A stretch of 64,000 bases of DNA from Protea cynaroides (GCA_028583415.1 CM053276.1:64751071-64815070), one strand, 5' to 3'. Counted from the first letter of the stretch, positions 1 to 11,224 are shown. The notes: generated by a model from the sequence alone, not told the origin. Made by a program: numbers and translations.

Positions 1-597
1 CCTATAACAATGTAGTCTCATCATAAGACAAGACTTCTATTGACTCATTTGACCCAATATATTGGCTTTGATCTATCAGAGAACGGGTAAGCGTTCAAGG
101 TACAGTTTTGGAAGGTGTTAAGCATCCAAAGCTGCCCGATCCGAAATCAGCCTCCTATGTGATTCTACTTTTCTTAGACTCTATGATTTTGACTATTCAT
201 GGTCAATGGATGATGACTAGAGCTCATGGGGGATCCTATTCCAAGTTGCTATGTTCTTCTAACCTAAGTTTAGCCAAACATGTTCTCAAGCAAACTAACG
301 TCGTAACGAGCGGTTCAAAGGCTGGATCAGTCCACTGAACACCAACAAAATCGAAAGCTTAATCTAGCGACTATTCATTCAGTACCAATACAAAATCTAC
401 ACAAAAGTGGAAGGGCCACTATAGAAGCATCAAGTAGCCTATACTATAGTAGAGTAGTCGGCTTAACCAAAGCGTCATCGATTCTCCCGAGAGGCCACAA
501 TTACCACTAGCAAACATATTAATGACGAGGAGCGCATTTTTGTTATGCTACTAATACTTGAACTGGCTCTGCTATTCTGCCCCCAGCCCGTAATTCC
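1..597. other. Left flank of chromovirus insertion, probably organelle-derived
   Basis: No complete gene is seen. A reading frame opens after the stop at 464-466 and stays open to the retrotransposon boundary at 597. If the element and one TSD copy are ignored, the frame continues from 8975 to a stop at 9111-9113, about 90 codons in all. I do not recognise the product. The right flank carries mitochondrial and plastid rRNA and atpA pieces, so the same origin is inferred here. A 76-codon frame at 108-338 has no recognised similarity. Confidence 0.35.
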
Positions 598-2889
598 TGT
601 CACACCCCAATTCCGCACTGTTTAGAATGGTGTGATGAACCGCTAAATAACCAACGGTTCAACCAGGATCTCGAATAGGCTATCCCCGTTTTACCCAAAC
701 TTTCACACATCCAAAATCATAATCAGAGTAATACACAATAGCGGAAAATTTATAAATAAATGAACTGATAACTAAGATGATACCATTAAATAAATAGTAA
801 ATTATTTTGTTTCCAACTGAGACATACTTATGTAAATATCCAATACATGTCTTTATAAATCCAAAGAAACCTATAAAAATATCTAATCAAATACACACGA
901 GTTGCACTCGCAAGAGGGGTCGTGTGTATCGTCTTCAGCTCCAGCGTCCATTGCTGCTACCGTCCCGTACATAGAAGCATTCATGTAGTCTTCAACTGTG
1001 TAACCTGCATCATCAACTAAAAATATTCGACGTCGAGGGGTGAGCACACAACACGGCTCAGTGAGTAGCCAAAACAATGCAACAATACATATGCATGCAA
1101 AAATCAATTTATATCTTTGGTCTGGTTTATAGTTTGCAATGCGCAATAGAAAGGTTAGGTGGTCAAAGGTTAACGTTTATTGACACCGCCTCTATACACA
1201 GGGTGTGGAAGCCTGCCCGAAGGCTAACGTTTATCGTCGTCCCCATCCACCCTACCATAACATTATACAACAAAGGTTAACGTGTATTGCTATATAATGC
1301 TATACCAACACGTAAGCCCATGTTAGTGAGGGCTTGCAAACTGGGCTCGCTACTAACCAATCCTAATGCCAAACAGTGTATCCAAGGCCTCACCCCATCA
1401 TCCCTCAGAATGCCCATAGAGATAGAGCTAAGGCCCCCCGGTAGAGTCAGAGACTACAAGGACCGAGACCACCTCCCCTGATACTCTACGACATAATAGT
1501 TCCGCTAAGGTAATGGCGATACGACGATGTCAATGCACAAGACTTGAGTTAGAGACAGAGCTAAAGTGTTGAGACCCGCCAAAGGTTAACGTTTATTGAC
1601 GTTCTCATCACACCTCCCCTGATACTCGCTCGCATCAAGCACATCAATCACACACATACAAGCACATGCCTATTCCTATCATCATCATCATCATCATGTT
1701 ATAAACAATAAAGTAAATTTGCATGAACAAGTAATAGAAATATTGGATGGCATGCTGTATGCACATTACAAACATATTCGCATAGAATCAAACATAGCAT
1801 AGGACTCAAGAAAAGAAAACAGTTTATTATTAACCAATTTAATTTGGGGTTAAGGTTCCTCACCTTAGCTTGCTAATAGATGTTTTTCCAAGCTTTAGAA
1901 TCACCTTTATAGTGTTATTATATTGCTAGAAGACCTAACAAAGTTGATAAAATTTAATTAGAATTAATTCCGAATTTAAAAACCATTCCATCAGCGAGGG
2001 TCGATGCTAGGGTCGATGGGTCTATCGACCCTCCCCTCTTCCGAACTTCCCGAATCTCGAGGGTCGATGGTCAGAAACACCTAGGGTCGGATGGCCTATC
2101 GACCCTCGGTGCGACCCTCGGTGCACTCTGGTCTAATTTCCATTTTTTAATCCATTCTTCGTGTTTGGGGTCCTATGGCTTGCTTCCTACATTCACTCAA
2201 CATTCATTCCATGGTCTAGAACCATGTATAAACCATCTAAATAGTTTTCGTGCATCCTCCTATGGTTTTCCATGAAAACCTAACCATGGATGGATGGTTT
2301 GGGTTTCTCCGAGATCACTTTCTCTTCAATTACTAACCTAAGGTCTGTAGAAACTCATGGAATTAGTATCCATACCTGAGAAGATTACTTTTCCTCTGAA
2401 TTTCTCTTCCTTTTTGCTAGGTTCTCTTCCTTGCCTCTCTTCTTCCTCTTTTCCTTCTTCTCTCTTTCTCTCAATTCAATTAGGGTTGTGAAAGGAGTGA
2501 AAGTGGCTTAGGGACGTCCTTTAAATAGGCTATAAACATCCTAAAATAAGCCCCTTTGAGATTAGGAAGGAATCCAATCGAAAATCTCAAAGTTTCCTAT
2601 TTTCTATTGGGCGGGATCCAGGGTCGATGGGAGGGTCGATGATCCCGTCGACTCTAGGGTCTTAAGCTGTCCAACCCTCCCCTAAAATCTGAGGGTCTGA
2701 CATTCTGTTTTGGGAGGTCCGACCCTACTTAGCTGGGTATGCGACCCTCCCTTAGAATTAAGTGTTTTTGGGTCGATTTGATACATGGGATCTCGATCTC
2801 CTTCATGCCCTTGGTCCATTTGACTCGACCATGATGGGTAAACCTGGTTCAAGGTGGTAAGACCGGGTTAGATTGACACGGGTCTTACA
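598..2889 (-). repeat. 3' LTR of the 598-8969 chromovirus
   Basis: The 2,292-bp LTR is nearly identical to 6670-8969. Landmarks in minus orientation are: a GGTCGA-type array at 2619-2774; a TATA-like ctatttaaagg at 2518-2528 followed at once by the palindrome GGACGTCC (2512-2519); a second array at 1993-2124; repeated modules built on 'agatagagcta' and 'cccctgat' around 1300-1630; and a small conserved reading frame at 883-1005. Confidence 0.92.
883..1005 (-). other. Small conserved reading frame inside LTR (copy 1)
   Basis: The frame has 41 codons including the stop. It follows a pyrimidine-rich stretch and 'gatgatgcag', which resembles a 3' splice site. The peptide has the pattern G-x-T-V-E-D-Y-x-N-A, then YG, AAMD and E-D-D-T-H-D-P-S-C. 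The same pattern occurs in the three other LTR types in this window (17221-17343, 24497-24595, 61103-61207). No known function; expression is not shown. Part of a longer open frame up to 1146 that includes a hydrophobic stretch. Confidence 0.5.
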
Positions 2890-2901
2890 ACTCCCCCCAA
2901 C
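2890..2901 (-). other. Polypurine tract of the 598-8969 element
   Basis: The plus strand reads actccccccaac. Its complement gttggggggagt directly precedes the LTR start TGTAAGACCC. This is the expected plus-strand primer of an LTR retrotransposon and sets the element's orientation. Confidence 0.9.
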
Positions 2902-5444
2902 TTATAAAAATTTCATCCTCGAAATTGTATGTACCTTCTGAATCAAACAAGTGAGGGTATTGCTTTCTCATAGCATTTTCTTCTTCCCATGTAATCTCTT
3001 CCATGTCTCTACTTTTCCAAGTGACCTTAACATAGTAGATATCTCTGTTGCGTAGACGTTGAACCTTTCGACTAATGATTTCTGTTGGTGTTACTTCGAA
3101 TGTCAAATCATCAGTCAATTCTGGCAAATCTACTGTCAACACGTGCGTTGGGTCCTTGACATACTTCTTCAATAGAGAAATGTGAAATACGTCATGCACA
3201 GTTAACATAGATGGTGGTAGTGCTAATTGATAAGCCACTTTTCCATGCTTAACTAGAATTTCATATGGCCCGACATATCTCAAACTTAGCTTCCCTTTTT
3301 GTCCAAACCTCTTCAATCCTCACATAGGTGATACTTTCAAAAATACTTTATCACCTACGGCGAACTCTAGATCTCTTCATCGAGTATCTGCGTATTGTTT
3401 CTGACGGTGCTGAGCTACTCTTACTCTTTCCTTGATGGTGTCGACCACTCGACAAGTTTCTTCCACAAATTCCGGTCCAACAATACTACGTTCTCCGACT
3501 TCATTTCAAAACAAGGGAGTTCGACACTTTTGGCCATACAGTGCTTCATAAGGTGACATCTGTATAGTAGCCTGATAGCTGTTGTTATAGGTGAACTCAA
3601 TCAATGGTAACTTTTCGTCCCATGATCCTTTGAAATCAATCACACATGCACGTAGCATATCTTCTAGGATCTGGAATGTACGCTCTGACTGTCCGTCTGT
3701 CTGTGGGTGGAATGCAGTACTGAACTTCAACGTTGTACCCATAGCCTTTTGCAGTCCTTCCCAAAATTTGGAAGTAAATCGTGGATCTCTATCCGACACA
3801 ATACTTTCTGGTACACCGTGTAACCGAACAATATTATCCACATACAGCTTTGCTAACCTTTCGAGTGTATATTGGGGTCGTATCGGTATGAAGCGAGCTA
3901 TCTTAGTCAGACGGTCCACAATCACCCAAACTGCATCAACTACTCGAGGAGTCAATGGTAGTTCTGTGACGAAGTCCATAGTGATGCAGTCCCATTTCTA
4001 TGCTGGTTCTAGTAATGGCTGTAATAGTCCTGCGGGTCTTTGTCGCTCAGCCTTTACTTTCTGACAATTTAGGCATTGAGACACGAACTTGGCTACATCT
4101 ACTTTCATTCCCCTCCACCAATATAGTTTCTTTAGATCATGATACATTTTTGTGCTTCCAGGATGTATCGAATAGATGGTGGTATGGGCTTCCTTCATCA
4201 GTCGGTGTCTAATGTCCATATTTTCTGTTTCAGGTACACATATTCTTCCTTTGTATTTTAGTACCTTCTCGTCATCCAAGGTGAACTCAGGGTTAGTCCT
4301 ACCTTTCTCAATATCTTCTTGTACTATTCTTAGATAAGGATCTGATTTGATAGCTGTCTTTACTTCGTCTACTATATCTGGTATAATCTTCAATGCCGCG
4401 AATATATTCGAAAACCGATGAATAAACCCTTGGTTGGCTGATCCATCCGTTGTATCTATCACATACTGCTCGTTGCCATGACTGAATACCATTCCGGTAG
4501 TACACATTGCTGCAGTTGTGCTAGCTTTTCCTTGAGATTTTATCATTGCTTTTCTGCTCAATGCATCTGCTACTACGTTCGCTTTTCCCGGATGATACTG
4601 GATATCACAATCATAGTCTTTCAATAGTTCCAGCCATCTTCTTTGTCTCATATTAAACTCCTTCTGTTTAAATAGATAAGTAAGACTTTTTATGGTCCGA
4701 CTTAATCTGAAATTTCTCTCCGTATAGGTAGTGTCTCCATATCTTGACAGCATGTACTACTGCCGCTAATTCCAAATCATGAGTGGGGTAATTTTTCTCA
4801 TGTACCTTTAACTGTCTCGAGGCATACGCAATTACTTGATCTCCTTGCATAAGCACACATCCTAGTCCCAATCCCGATGCATCAGTGTATAAGGTAAACG
4901 TCTGTCCTGGAATAGGAATAGTCAAAATCGGAGCGGATATCAATCTGGTCTTTAGTGTTTGAAAACTCTTTTCACACTTATCCGTCCATACAAATTTTTC
5001 TCCTTTCTTGGTCAAACTGGTGAGAGGTACGGCAATCCGAGAATAGTCTTCTACGAATCTCCGATAATAACCAGCTAGACCTAAAAAACTTCTAATTTCT
5101 GAAACACTCTTTGGTGCTTCCCACTTCACAATAGCCTCAATCTTACTGGGGTCCACTTTGATTCCTTCTGCGGATACTACATGGCCTAGAAAGGCGACTT
5201 CAATTAGCCAAAACTCACACTTCGAAAATTTGGCGTATAACTTCTCTTTCCTTAAACGTTGTAGGGCTGCGTTTAGGTTTTTGACATGGGTTTCCTTGTC
5301 CTTGGAGTATACCAATATGTCATCAATAAATACTATAACCGACGTATCCAACATATCGTGGAAAACTCGGTTCATTAGTTCCATAAAAGTTGCTGGTGCG
5401 TTTGTTAATCCAAAAGACATGACCAAAAACTCATATCCATCCAT
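2900..5444 (-). pseudogene. Broken gypsy pol: RT C-half, RNase H, integrase, chromodomain-like tail
   Basis: From 5444 downward the translation gives RT palm sequence with the catalytic FIDD box (a variant of YVDD), then RNase H (YTDASG, DLELAAVVHAV), the integrase zinc-binding region, the integrase core at 3979-3506 (MDFVTELP, SDRDPRFTS, HPQTDGQSER) and a C-terminal tail ending in KVTWKSRDMEEITWEEE-type chromodomain sequence. Breaks are a frameshift near 4690, a TAG at 3998-4000 and a TGA at 3506-3508 (both at family tryptophans), and TGAs at 3377-3379 and 3320-3322 (both where the family has arginine). All four stops fit C-to-T or G-to-A changes. The RT N-terminus is lost: upstream of 5444 the family motif is replaced by unrelated sequence, marking a deletion endpoint. 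Confidence 0.92.
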
Positions 5445-6654
5445 TTAGCAATCACAAAATAGATCCTCCATTACTTCATCTGAGGTTCATTGGTCATAGC
5501 ATTTAATCTGAATCCAATCATCTTTCTTCCAATAATTCTATTACCACTAATCATCTTTATCAACAAAGGTCAGGGAGTGTATAAATCAGAATGTTCCTCT
5601 AAAAGCAATTCACTTCCTTCTTTCAAATTTAGTATAACGGCAAACACTTGCTTTATCTAGTGAACCTAGGTTTTAAAGAATCAGGAGTAAATCTGTGGTA
5701 ATCCAACCGGCATCAAAAGATCGTTGAGTTGCACGGTGGTCCAAATGCATAGAGGTTTTATTGTTCTTAACCTCATGGTTACAGGTTCTATTGAGTATAT
5801 ATAATGCCATTGGTCAAGGCACTATAGGAATAAATCTAGAGAAGATTTTCTATAGGAATAAATCTAGAGAAGATTTCATACATCAGTATATCAGGTATAA
5901 ATCTGGAGAAAATTTTTGTACATCAATAAATCAGGTATAAATCAGTAGATGTACGCTCAACATGATTAAGTATTTAACTGTTCATTCAGTTCGTATCTCT
6001 ATTCATGTTGTCGATCATGAGAATGGTGTAGATTGGTATAATCAGGACTAAGACTAAAGAAACAATATCTATAACTCCAAATGACAGGTTAAATCAAGAA
6101 GGTATCATGTCAAGGTACGAGAATTAAAATCAAGTATGTGCATCCTCTATAATCATAAGAGTAAGTCAATAATGCACCGCATCCTATATAAACATATCTA
6201 CTTACATGGCCATTATCCTCTTATCTCTGTTTGGATTTAGCCCAAGATCTTTTCCTTTACCTTTGTAGGGAATTAGGCACTACTAGCCATTTTCTCCTTC
6301 CTTTGTTATACATCGAGTTTCACATCTTGTGAGTACCAACTCGGTATTTAATTTTCTGCTTTACAGAAGCTCCCTTCTTGCTACTGTACTATATCCTGCT
6401 ATACTTGGAAAACTACCCAACTTAGAGATAATACCCTAAATGATTTGTTTATTAGGATAATTTTTTGTCTTCTCTTTCTGTGTGAGTGTATATATATGGT
6501 TCCACCTTTTATATGTACATTATCGTCTTGTTTAATTTCTGTCTCAACCAACACAGGTGCTTATGGTTTGTTTGTATTAGAGCTTTTAATTGATCCTATC
6601 TCAGTTCACAATGGTCTTGTATGTATGTTAGTTTTGGCGGGCAAGGCCTGAGAT
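5445..6654 (-). other. Untranslated leader of the deleted chromovirus
   Basis: This 1.2-kb stretch lies between the primer binding site and the truncated RT. No gag or protease motif is visible in any frame. It includes short tandem repeats around 5825-5945. Confidence 0.6.
5825..5945. repeat. Short tandem repeat in chromovirus leader
   Basis: A unit of about 30 bases, 'ctataggaataaatctagag' plus 'aagattt', occurs twice in a row. It is followed by two looser copies built on 'atcaggtataaatc'. Confidence 0.7.
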
Positions 6655-6666
6655 GCTCTGATACCA
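6655..6666 (-). other. Primer binding site (initiator tRNA-Met type)
   Basis: The minus strand reads TGGTATCAGAGC, the standard plant retrotransposon match to the 3' end of initiator methionine tRNA. It sits three bases inside the LTR boundary at 6670. Confidence 0.92.
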
Positions 6667-6669
6667 AGT

Positions 6670-8969
6670 TGTCACACCCCAATTCCGCACTGTTCAGAAT
6701 GGTGTGATGAACCGCTAAATAACCAACGGTTCAACCAGGATCTCGAATAGGCTATCCCCGTTTTACCCAAACTTTCACACATCCAAAATTATAATCAGAG
6801 TAATACACAATAGCGGAAAATTTATAAATAAATGAACTGATAACTAAGATGATACCATTAAATAAATAGTAAATTATTTTGTTTCCAGCTGAGACATACT
6901 TATGTAAATATCAAATACATGTCTTTATAAATCCAAAGAAACCTATAAAAATATCTAATCAAATACACACGAGTTGCACTCGCAAGAGGGGTCGTGTGTA
7001 TCGTCTTCAGCTCCAGCGTCTATTGCTGCTACCGTCCCATACGTAGAAGCATTCATGTAGTCTTCAACTGTGTAACCTGCATCATCAACTAAAAATATTC
7101 GACGTCGAGGGGTGAGCACACAACACGGCTCAGTGAGTAGCCAAAACAATGCAATAAAACATATGCATGCAAAAATCAATTTATATCTTTGGTCTGGTTT
7201 ATAGTTTGCAATGCGCAATAGAAAGGTTGGGTGGTCATAGGTTAACGTTTATTGATACCTCCTCTATACACATGGTGTGGAAGCCCACCAGAAGGTTAAC
7301 GTTTATCGTCGTCCCCATCCACCCTACCATAACATTATACAACAAAGATTAACGTTTATTGCTATATAATGCTATACCAACACGTAAGCCCCTGTTAGCG
7401 AGGGATTGCAAACTGGGCTCGCTACTAACCAATCCTAATGCCAAACAGTGTATCCAAGGCCTCACCCCAGCATCCCTCAGAATGCCCATAGAGATAGAGC
7501 TAAGGCCCCCCGGTAGAGTCAGAGACTACAAGGACCGAGATCACCTCCCCTGATACTCTACGACATAATAGTTCCGCTAAAGTAATGGCGATACGACGAT
7601 GTCAATGCACAAGACTTGAGTTAGAGATAGAGCTAAAGTGCTAAGACCTGCCAAAGGTTAACGTTTATTGACGTTCTCATCACACCTCCCCTGATACTCG
7701 CTCGCATCAAGCACATCAACCACACACATACAAGCACATGCCTATTCCTAACATCATCATCATCATCATCATGTTATAAACAATAAAGTAAATATGCATG
7801 AACAAGTAATAGAAATATTGGATGGCATGTTGTATGCACATTACAAACATATTCACATAGAATCAAACATAGCATAGGAATCAAGAAAAGAAAACAATTT
7901 ATTATTAACCAATTTAATTTGGGGTTAAAGTTCCTCACCTTAGCTTGCTAATAGATGTTTTTCCAAGCTTTAGAATCACCTTTATAGTGTTATTATATTG
8001 CTAGAAGACCTAACAAAGTTGATAAAATTTAATTAGAATTAATTCCGAATTTAAAAACCATTCTGTCAACTGAGGGTCGATGCTAGGGTCGATGGGTCTA
8101 TCGACCCTCCCCTCTTTCTGAACTTCCCGAATGCTGAGGGTCGATGGTCAGAAACACCTAGGGTCGGATGGCCTATCGACCCTCGGTGCGACCCTCGGTG
8201 CACTCTGGTCTAATTTTCACTTTTTAATCCATTCTTCGTGTTTGGGGTCCTATGGCTTGCTTCCTACATTCACTCAACATTCATTCCATGGTCTAGAACC
8301 ATGTATAAACCATCTAAATAGTTTTCGTGCATCCTCTTATGGTTTTCCATGAAAACCTAACCATGGATGGATGGTTTGGGTTTCTCCGAGATCACTTTCT
8401 CTTCAATTACTAACCTAAGGTCTGTAGAAAATCATGAAATTAGTATCCATACCTGAGAAGATTACTTTTCCTCTGAATTTCTCTTCCTTTTTGCTAGGTT
8501 CTCTTCCTTGCCTCTCTTCTTCCTCTTTTCCTTCTTCTCTCTTTCTCTCAATTCAATTAGGGTTGTGAAAGGAGTGAAAGTGGCTTAGGGACATCCTTTA
8601 AATAGGCTATAAACATCCTAAAATAAGCCCCTTTGAGATTAGGAAGGAATCCAATCAAAAATTTCAAAGTTTCCTATTTTCTGTTTTCGACAGGATCCGA
8701 GGGTCGATGGGAGGGTCGATGATCCCGTCGACCCTAGGGTCTTAAGCTGTCCGACCCTCCCCTAAAATCTGAGGGTCTGACATTCTGTTTTGGGAGGTCC
8801 GACCCTACTTAGCTGGGTATGCGACCCTCCCTTAGAATTAAGTGTTTTTGGGTCGATTTGATACATGGGATCTCGATCTCCTTCATGCCCTTGGTCCATT
8901 TGACTCGGCCATGATGGGTAAACCTGGTTCAAGGTGGTAAGACCGGGTTAGATTGACACGGGTTTTACA
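6670..8969 (-). repeat. 5' LTR of the 598-8969 chromovirus
   Basis: The 2,300-bp partner of 598-2889 has the same landmarks: small reading frame at 6955-7077, TATA-like box near 8595-8605, and GGTCGA arrays on both sides. The palindrome beside the TATA box reads GGACATCC here, one transition away from GGACGTCC in the other LTR. It ends ggttttaca, followed by the target duplication attcc. Confidence 0.92.
6955..7077 (-). other. Small conserved reading frame inside LTR (copy 2)
   Basis: Allelic partner of the 883-1005 frame in the other LTR, also 41 codons with the stop and no interruption. Differences between the two LTR copies leave the frame open. Confidence 0.5.
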
Positions 8970-8974
8970 ATTCC

Positions 8975-9189
8975 TGATTCGCAGCATCAAGGTCTGACCC
9001 AAATTGAGCAAGGGCGGCCACTTCGCGATATTGTGCCAATTCCAGTTTTGAACTACAGCGGACTTGTTTCCCGAATCTCCTTTAACGGAAGAAATAAAAG
9101 CTTGAGAAGGTAGTTTACTCGCTAGTTCACTTGCTGAGATTGACAGTTCATGCCGGAAAGGTACGAAGTTGGACTAATTTGGAAACATT
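8975..9189. other. Right flank of the chromovirus, unidentified organelle-like DNA
   Basis: This continues the reading frame cut by the element and stops at 9111-9113. I do not recognise the product. It runs straight into the mitochondrial rRNA piece that starts near 9190. Confidence 0.3.
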
Positions 9190-9271
9190 GGGCGCGATAA
9201 CTGGTACACCAGAGGTGCGTCCTTTTCGGTCCTCTCGTACTAGGGAAAGGTCCTCTCAATGCTCTAATGCC
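9190..9271 (-). pseudogene. rrn26: Mitochondrial 26S rRNA fragment (antisense)
   Basis: The stretch 'ggtacaccagaggtgcgtcc' and the following 'cctctcgtactagggaaagg' match the complement of the 3' region of large-subunit rRNA, in the plant mitochondrial form as I recall it. It is about 80 bp, far too short to function, and joins directly to plastid sequence. Confidence 0.75.
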
Positions 9272-9335
9272 TTGTACCCAAAACCGACACAGGTGGGTAG
9301 GTAGAGAATACCTAGGGGCACGAGACAACTCTCTC
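9271..9335 (+). pseudogene. rrn23: Chloroplast 23S rRNA fragment
   Basis: Sequence around 'ccgacacaggtgggtaggta' and 'gagaatacctaggggc' is typical of plastid 23S rRNA. It is in the opposite orientation to the preceding mitochondrial piece and about 65 bp long. A few mismatches indicate nuclear decay. Confidence 0.75.
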
Positions 9336-9337
9336 TT

Positions 9338-9442
9338 GAACCTCTTCAAACGGGGCTTATTGCTATTGATTCGATGATTCCTATAGGACTCGGTCAGCGA
9401 GAATTAATTATTGGGGTCTGATAGACGGGTAAAACGGCAGTT
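9338..9442 (+). pseudogene. atpA: Chloroplast atpA fragment
   Basis: Translation gives EPLQTGLIAIDSMIPIG, then GQRELIIG and TGKTAV. This is the Walker A (P-loop) part of the plastid ATP synthase alpha subunit. The usual GRGQ reads GLGQ and there is a stop where the family has D-R-Q. Only about 35 codons are present, so this is a nuclear plastid-DNA remnant. Confidence 0.85.
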
Positions 9443-10069
9443 TTTCCAAATGTCAAACCGAGATCAATAACCACCAATGGCAGATGCAAATGCAATCCAT
9501 AACCATGAATAAATGGACCCACGATTGAAGCACCCATTGGGTACCTATTGACCTATCTAACACTAAACGGAAAAAGTAATATACAGTGAACCAAACCATG
9601 GTGATGCACTGAATCTGAGATGTCTAGGACATCTCAAATTGCTTATGTATTCCAATCTTGGAAATCAAGTCCATAATGTAGCTCGAATGGAATGTGATTA
9701 AGGTTTATGGATGTAGTTTATGCTTAAACTTTCTTAGATTCAATTGTTCAAGTTGAAGTTTATGCTTGATAGATGATTGAGATTGAATCTAGAGATAGCC
9801 TATGTGGATCGAAGTGAAGATGGATAACAAAACGGGTATGGATATGGATGTAGGGGACCTAAAGATACTAAGATGTGGTACGATACTTAGAGAGGTCCTC
9901 CAAGTTGCCTAAGTATTTTAGAGGTCCTGAAAATCAGGTACAACATAGTTCATTATGATGGGTTATGGATGGATGTGGATAAATTGATGATAGATATGGA
10001 TAACCAAAAGAAGACTAAAGAAGGCTAAATTGCGTTCAACCCAAGTGGATCAAAGGTATGATTTTGGAC
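9443..10069. other. Non-coding spacer with two hairpin modules
   Basis: No gene is seen. Two diverged copies of a 'gcctaagtat ... aatcagg ... tagttc' module lie at about 9631-9684 and 9895-9951. A third is at 10620-10676. Such modules occur in some plant LTRs, so this may be an old LTR. Confidence 0.45.
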
Positions 10070-10590
10070 CTAAGGGGTGTACAATCCGAGTGAACCATAG
10101 GTATAGATTTAGAATCTAAGGGATGTACAGTTCGAGTAAACCGTAGGTACAGATTGAAGTGAACCTAAGGGATGTACAGTTCGAGTGAACCACAGGTACA
10201 GATTCAAGAGAATCTAAAGAGTATAGAGTTCGAGTGAACCACAAGTACAGATTCGAGAGAACCTAAAGAGAGTATAGTTTGAGTGAACAACAGGTACAGA
10301 TTCAAGAGAACCTAAAGGGTGTACAGTTCGAGTGAACCACAGGTATAGATTCGAGTGAACCTAAGGAATGTATAGTTCGAGTGAACCACAGGTACAGATT
10401 GGAGTGAACCTAAAGGGTGTACAGTTCAAGTGAACCACAGGTATAGATTTGAGAGAACCTAAAGGGTGTACAGTTCGAGTAACCACAGGTACAGATTCGA
10501 GAGAACCTATAGAGTGTATAGTTCGAGTAAACCACAGGTACAGGATAAGTGCGTACAGTCCGAGAGAACCACAAGTACGACTTAGAATAG
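10070..10590 (+). repeat. 49-bp minisatellite, about 10 copies
   Basis: The unit begins 'aagggtgtacagttcgagtg', continues 'aaccacaggtacagattc' and ends 'gagagaacct'. Most copies are 49 bp, with scattered substitutions and a one-base indel in places. The array's last copy is shortened and leads into a hairpin module. Confidence 0.93.
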
Positions 10591-10619
10591 AGGTTGTGGA
10601 ACCGTGTTTGGGAATCTCT

Positions 10620-10676
10620 CCAAACTACCTACGTATCTTAGGGTGCTACCCTAAGAATCAGGATCCGCGTAGTTTG
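10620..10676. repeat. Stem-loop module (copy 3)
   Basis: AAACTAC (10622-10628) pairs with GTAGTTT (10669-10675). An inner stem CTTAGGGT / ACCCTAAG (10637-10644 / 10648-10655) closes a 3-base loop. Copy 1 has a different inner stem, TTCCAA / TTGGAA (9650-9655 / 9658-9663), in the same place. Confidence 0.6.
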
Positions 10677-11224
10677 AAAGATTCAATCATTGATGTTCTT
10701 CTTTCAATATCAAAGTATGAAACCTAAATACTCTATGGTTTGATTCACATCACACCTATCTAGTTCTCTGCTTCCTAGAGGAAAATGAGCTTATGGGTAG
10801 GGATCGTCCTAAAGCTACCCTTGACCTAAAACCCTAATTTGGCATTTGTTGGGCTAGGCTTCATATCTCTTGATTAAAATTTATCATTTTTATTTTTACC
10901 CTTCCCGAGAATCTATGTGCCTACTTGCACGTCCCCATACCTAATATGTTTTCTAAGTGTACAGATATGGCAGTTCGATTAAGGTGTTATAGAAATTAAG
11001 TTTGTGCCAACAATATGTATCATTCAAGTATGACAGGTAACAACATATATCATCTCAAGTATAGCAATAAACCATGTGAATCAATATAGCAGCATGTGAA
11101 CATTAAAAGGATAGACATAGCATCTCATGTATTATTCTCAACAAGGTATGTCTCAGTATGTCTCAGATGGAATTCTCTAGATCTATAGTTGAGATCTAAT
11201 GTGAATCTCTCAATATCTCAAGAT

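Larger units (their letters stand above)
598..8969 (-). mobile_element. Ty3/gypsy chromovirus (Tekay/Del type), internally deleted
   Basis: Both LTRs start TGTCACACC and end TTACA as read on the plus strand. They are flanked by a perfect 5-bp target duplication, attcc, at 593-597 and 8970-8974. The polypurine tract (complement at 2890-2901) abuts the left LTR and the primer site (complement at 6655-6666) lies beside the right LTR, so the element runs on the minus strand. Only the second half of RT, RNase H, integrase and the chromodomain-like tail remain. gag, protease and the RT N-terminus are absent. By eye the two LTRs differ at a few percent of sites, most densely in their first 750 bases. 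It could only have moved with proteins supplied by another element. Confidence 0.93.

Noticed and set aside
3591..4064. 157-codon plus-strand frame
   Set aside because: It is the antisense shadow of the integrase core on the minus strand.
10070..10590. Regular 49-bp repeat resembling a CRISPR array
   Set aside because: The whole 49-bp unit repeats with no unique spacers, in a plant genome; it is a minisatellite.
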